From Burkholderiaceae bacterium (GTDB lineage Bacteria; Pseudomonadota; Gammaproteobacteria; Burkholderiales; Burkholderiaceae_D): a stretch of DNA of 56,890 nucleotides. The stretch is taken from the NCBI GenBank assembly GCA_031291325.1, contig JARLJG010000040.1, positions 1 through 56,890 on the forward strand, read 5' to 3'. Shown piece after piece: positions 53,654 to 56,890 of the stretch. The notes under the pieces were generated by a model, which saw nothing but the letters and a program-made list of their open reading frames with translations, was not told where the DNA came from and searched no databases. Positions within the stretch are counted from its first letter, which is position 1. Each line of letters starts with the position of its first letter. The translations under genes and the position numbers were made by a program.

Positions 53654-54790
53654 ATGGGCAAAGAGAAATTCCAAATGTTCGGGCGCGGGCTGACGGCAGC
53701 GCTCCTGATGGCAGCGGCGATGCCGGTTCTTGCAGGCAACCCGCCACCGCGACCAGCTGTGCATGCAGCAGCTCCCGCTCCCGCGATGCATGCACCGGCT
53801 CCCGCTATGCACGCCGCAGCGCCAATGTCGCATGCGGCACCTCCGATGGGACATGCTGCGCCACCGATGTCGATGTCGCGTCCAGCGCCTTCGATGGGAC
53901 GCGCCGCACCGCCGACGCCGATGTCGCATGCCGCGCCTTCGATGGGACGTGCGGCGCCGCCGACAGCGATGTCGCATGCCGCATCGCCGATGGGACATGC
54001 CGCATCGCCGATGGCGCACGGCGGCGCTCCGGCGACACACGGCGGCAACATGGGCGGCGCGCACCCTGGCGCGCAAGCAAATTCGGCAATGGCGGCGCAC
54101 GGCGCGGGAGCGCAGCACGGCGGCATGCCTGGCGGCCATTCGGCGATGGCGCAGCACGGCACGCTGGGCGGTGGCCCGCGTGGAGCGATGGCGCAGCCCG
54201 GCGCGTTTGGCGGTGGCCCGCGTGGAGCGATGACGCAGCCCGGCGCTTTCGGCGCTGGCCCGCGTGGAGCGATGGCGCAACACGTCGTCCCGCCCGAACG
54301 AGCGATCGCGCACGCGCAGATGCGCCGCGACATGCCGCACGAACGCCAATTCGTCGGCGAGCACATGCATGATTTCCATACCGTCAACGTGCGCGGCTTC
54401 AACGAACACGAGCGCGCAATCTGGCGCACCGGGCGCTGGCACAACGACTGGCACTATGGCCGCTACGGCTGGTGGTGGCTGGTCGGCGGCGTTTGGTACG
54501 AATACGCGCACCCGATCTATCCGTATCCGGTGGAAGTCGCTCCGCTGGTGGTGTATGAGCAGCCAGTGGTGACGACGAGTCTGCCGCTGTACGAAGAGCC
54601 TCGGGTAGTGGTAGCCGGCGCAGCGCCAGTGGGTTTGACGCTGCGCGAAAGCGCGATCCCGCGCTTGCCGGCAGTGCCGGCTGGATCGTACCGCTGCGCC
54701 ACGCCCGTCAGCGATTATCCGGTCATCGGCACCTGCCCGAGCGGATGGATATTCGTGCCCGACGCGCCGGTAACCGTTATCGCCCGGTAA
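53654..54790 (+). CDS. secreted His/Met/Ala/Pro repeat protein, 378 aa
   Basis: A signal peptide (residues 1-27, ending VLA) is followed by about 190 residues of low-complexity repeats built from HAAPPM, GRAAPP and GGGPRGAMAQ units, rich in His and Met. A compact C-terminal domain (about 215-378) has NEHERAIWRTGRWHNDWHYG, an aromatic WWWLVGGVWYEY stretch and a final Cys pair. The His/Met-rich part could bind metals such as copper, which is inference. The start at 53654 has AGGGGGG 6 bases upstream. It is 49 bp before the next gene, likely an operon. Confidence 0.75.
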   Translation: MGKEKFQMFGRGLTAALLMAAAMPVLAGNPPPRPAVHAAAPAPAMHAPAPAMHAAAPMSHAAPPMGHAAPPMSMSRPAPSMGRAAPPTPMSHAAPSMGRAAPPTAMSHAASPMGHAASPMAHGGAPATHGGNMGGAHPGAQANSAMAAHGAGAQHGGMPGGHSAMAQHGTLGGGPRGAMAQPGAFGGGPRGAMTQPGAFGAGPRGAMAQHVVPPERAIAHAQMRRDMPHERQFVGEHMHDFHTVNVRGFNEHERAIWRTGRWHNDWHYGRYGWWWLVGGVWYEYAHPIYPYPVEVAPLVVYEQPVVTTSLPLYEEPRVVVAGAAPVGLTLRESAIPRLPAVPAGSYRCATPVSDYPVIGTCPSGWIFVPDAPVTVIAR

Positions 54791-54839
54791 GTCCGCCTTG
54801 GCACTACACCGGACAAACCTCTAGCTAGGAGATTCAAAC

Positions 54840-55664
54840 ATGCCCGTACAGAAGTGGCAATTGGGAGCAGGAGCCGGCGTCCTCGTTCTGGCCGTCGCCG
54901 GCGGAGTCGGCTACACCGTGCTGAACAAGCCGGCCCCCGCGCCCGCCCCGGTCGTTGCAGCGGCGCCTGCCGCTGCGCCGGCTCCGGCGCCGGTTAACCT
55001 CGCCCCGACCGACAACGATCCGGTCGCCGAATTTGCCGCCACCACCGATGCCGCCGTGGTGACCACCGCCACCGCTGCCTATCTGGCGCCGAACCTGAAT
55101 GCGCCGCAGTTCTATCCGTTGAAGGTCGGCACGCCGATCCAGGGCTCGGAAAAATCGAGCGACGGCAAATGGCTGTTGGCGCTCACCGCCGACGGCCAGG
55201 CCGCGTTCATTCCGATGTCGGCGCTGGGCCCCTACGATCCGTCGGCGCCCGCCCCGGCCCCGGCTACCGACGCCGCTAACCCTGCCCCCAACGCCAGCGC
55301 CAGCTCGCCTGCCGCGCTGCCGTCAGCCGCCGCCAATGCGATCGATGCGCTCAGCGGAAAAGCCAGGGTGATCGACACCGCGACCCTGACGGTCGGCGTG
55401 CAGCAGGTATCGCTGGCCGGCATCAGCGGCGAAGGCGGCGACGCTGCCAAGCAGTTGCAGAACCTCATCGACAGCAAGGGCGGCAACGTCGATTGCAAGC
55501 GGCAAGCCGGCAAATACGTTTGCAGCGAAAACGGCATCGGCGACATCGCCCGCGCCGTGCTCTACAACGGCTCCGCCCGCCCCGCTGCGGATGCCTCGGA
55601 CGACTACCGCAAACAAGCCGACGATGCCAAGGCTGCCCGTCGCGGCGTGTGGGCCAAGTCGTAA
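54840..55664 (+). CDS. membrane-anchored protein with SH3-like and inactive nuclease-like domains
   Basis: This 274-residue protein has an N-terminal membrane anchor (about 8-28), an Ala/Pro linker and an SH3-like domain (about 72-128). Another Ala/Pro linker leads to a C-terminal domain (about 175-274) with the outline of thermonuclease: KARVIDTATLTVGVQQVSLA, an internal CKRQAGKYVC, and a DDYRKQADDAKAARRGVW end. Where SNase enzymes have DGDT and an arginine before the substrate loop, this one has DTAT and Ser, so it should not cut nucleic acid. It probably binds or scaffolds in the envelope. AGGAGA is 7 bases upstream. Confidence 0.75.
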   Translation: MPVQKWQLGAGAGVLVLAVAGGVGYTVLNKPAPAPAPVVAAAPAAAPAPAPVNLAPTDNDPVAEFAATTDAAVVTTATAAYLAPNLNAPQFYPLKVGTPIQGSEKSSDGKWLLALTADGQAAFIPMSALGPYDPSAPAPAPATDAANPAPNASASSPAALPSAAANAIDALSGKARVIDTATLTVGVQQVSLAGISGEGGDAAKQLQNLIDSKGGNVDCKRQAGKYVCSENGIGDIARAVLYNGSARPAADASDDYRKQADDAKAARRGVWAKS

Positions 55665-55907
55665 CGGCGCAACGCGCGGCTGCCTGCTCGACGGCGGGCA
55701 GCCCGCTTAAGGCCCGACCTTAAATTCCGTCGTAGCGCCGATTGCCGCCGCGCGCCGCGCGCCGCGCTGGCGGCTGCCTTCCCCTTCCCTATTGTCACCA
55801 CTACCTGTCATTCCTGACAGTGTCGATGGCCGCCGCCGTATGCTATACCCACAGGCGAGCGCATGACCTGCCGTCGTGCGCCAACCTCGAACAACCGGGA
55901 GCATACG

Positions 55908-56636
55908 ATGGCGGAAGAAAACAGCAAGCTGGAACAATGGTCGACGGCGCTGAAAAACCTGGTCTCGACGTTGCGGGACGCTGTCTTTTTCATTCTCTTC
56001 CTGTTGCTGCTGCTGTCACCGTCGACCATCAAGGAACGCCTGCTTGCAGCCGGCTTTACCAAGGGCAACATCGCCGGCATGGATTGGGAGGGCTTGAAGC
56101 AATCGGCCGAAGAGACCAAGGCCGCCGGTGAAGTCGTCTCCAAGGCGGACGACCACTACGATGAATTGATCAGCCGTCTGGACGAAATGGAAAAAAGCGC
56201 CAAGGATCAAACAATCAAAAACTCCTTGACCAAGCTGACGGTCGAGGCCAAAGCCTCGCAAGCCGAATTGCAGTCTGCCGACAAGGCGGTCAAGCAAAGC
56301 CTGTCGACCCAGCAAGCGATGGTGGAAGCGGTCGCGCCGTCCGGCATGTCCGAGCACGGCTGGCTGTTTGTGGGCAAAGTCAACGACCGCAAAGACCAAT
56401 GGGCGCCCGGCTCGCCGGTGGCGGTGGGAGCGACCTCCCCCATGATCGCCGTCGGCGCCAAGTTGACGCTGCGCGAGGACACCTATTGGCGCGGCGAAAG
56501 CCCCGGCCTGCATGCCGACTCGCCGATCAGGTCGGTGGCGAAAATCGGCAGCGAGATCGTCGTCGACAGCGTCGATTATTCGCACGCGAAAGACAATGGC
56601 TGGTTCGTCTGGATCAACGCGCATCGCGCTTTGTGA
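55908..56636 (+). CDS. membrane-anchored coiled-coil protein, 242 aa
   Basis: One membrane helix near the N-terminus (about 24-42) is followed by a long helical region (about 60-150) with coiled-coil character and many Ala, Lys, Glu and Gln. A small C-terminal beta domain follows (about 155-242; GWLFVGKVNDRKDQW, an LTLREDTYWRGESP strand pair and KIGSEIVVDSVDYS), SH3-like in feel. No family is recognised. GGGAG lies 7 bases upstream of the ATG. The last 28 bases of the gene and 35 bases beyond recur at 56826. Confidence 0.65.
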   Translation: MAEENSKLEQWSTALKNLVSTLRDAVFFILFLLLLLSPSTIKERLLAAGFTKGNIAGMDWEGLKQSAEETKAAGEVVSKADDHYDELISRLDEMEKSAKDQTIKNSLTKLTVEAKASQAELQSADKAVKQSLSTQQAMVEAVAPSGMSEHGWLFVGKVNDRKDQWAPGSPVAVGATSPMIAVGAKLTLREDTYWRGESPGLHADSPIRSVAKIGSEIVVDSVDYSHAKDNGWFVWINAHRAL

Positions 56637-56671
56637 ACGCTGGCAACGCGGAGGTTGCTAGCGCGCAGCGC
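56609..56671 (+). repeat. 63-bp direct repeat, copy A (3' end of the coiled-coil gene)
   Basis: Covers the last codons, the stop and 35 bp downstream. Copy B at 56826-56888 differs at three bases. The REP doublet lies between them. Confidence 0.85.
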
Positions 56672-56822
56672 GTAGGTTGGGCTAACGCTTCATCAGCCCA
56701 ACAATCGGTCGGTCAAAGCCACGGAAATCTCGAAAGGCCCGCGAACGGGGCGCGTAGCGAATGTTTGTCATGATCTTGCGAGCGGCGGATGTTGGGCTGG
56801 TAAAGCGTTAGCCCAACCTACG
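56670..56822. repeat. REP doublet (BIME-like) at the right end
   Basis: Elements at 56670-56705 and, inverted, 56789-56822 belong to the RAYT-linked REP family, with TTGGGCTAACGCTTCATCAG as the left core. The 83-bp interval equals that of the doublet at 52941. Confidence 0.8.
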
Positions 56823-56825
56823 ACG

Positions 56826-56888
56826 CTGGATCAACGCGCATCGCGCGTTGTGAACGGTGGCAGCGCGGAGGTTGCTAGCGCGCAGCGC
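56826..56888 (+). repeat. 63-bp direct repeat, copy B
   Basis: Matches 56609-56671 at 60 of 63 positions without gaps, and runs to two bases from the end of the window, so the duplication may be longer than seen. Confidence 0.85.
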
Positions 56889-56890
56889 CC

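Overview
The window looks like chromosome of a motile, GC-rich betaproteobacterium, most likely in the Oxalobacteraceae (Burkholderiales; Janthinobacterium/Herminiimonas/Collimonas-like). This is inferred from protein flavour: chemoreceptors ending in xWEEF, a CqsA/JqsA-type alpha-hydroxyketone autoinducer synthase with its kinase, a polyphosphate:AMP phosphotransferase with two PPK2 domains, and an NAD-type isocitrate dehydrogenase. No rRNA, tRNA, phage or CRISPR was seen.

The main theme is signal transduction. There are six methyl-accepting chemotaxis proteins (MCPs), at 5261, 11528, 15704, 20629, 35328 and 44824. One of them carries a CxxCH haem-c motif in its sensor domain. There are three GGDEF proteins (one also EAL), a tandem HD-GYP protein, an unusual CheY-like receiver, a quorum-sensing synthase/kinase pair, and an 858-codon-scale shadow-rich locus whose real product is a 796-residue Ser/Thr kinase - nucleotide cyclase - membrane helix - FGE-sulfatase-like fusion. 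Most genes are singly transcribed with their own ribosome binding site. Clear tight pairs are jqsA-like/kinase (39366-42058) and the envelope genes 53654/54840.

Layout: 1-2.8 kb, small AT-rich hypothetical membrane proteins and dispersed repeats. 2.8-17.4 kb, c-di-GMP and chemoreceptor genes, lipoprotein, DUF1697, PPK2. 17.4-20.6 kb, a second AT-rich islet with a REP-associated tyrosine transposase (RAYT) between perfect 38-bp inverted REP elements. 20.6-25.2 kb, MCP, HD-GYP, cache protein, DUF779. 25.2-26.1 kb, a gene-less stretch that reads as promoter, five 40-bp hairpin repeats and terminator, a candidate non-coding RNA. 26.1-35 kb, metabolic and stress genes (isocitrate dehydrogenase, sulfotransferase, 4Fe-4S protein, CBS protein, small heat-shock protein, Na/Pi cotransporter). 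35-50 kb, MCPs, ureohydrolase, quorum sensing, PAS-GGDEF, TPR-glycosyltransferase, receiver. 50.5-56.9 kb, the kinase fusion, a nested repeat locus with a 197-bp MITE, envelope proteins, and a final REP doublet flanked by a 63-bp duplication.

Three FNR/ANR-type boxes lie about 29-31 bp from -10-like hexamers, ahead of the PPK2 gene, the small heat-shock gene and the PAS-GGDEF gene. This suggests an oxygen-responsive set spread through the window. Gene starts were chosen from ribosome binding sites, so several are shorter than the longest open frame. All functions are assigned from motifs read by eye, without database searches.
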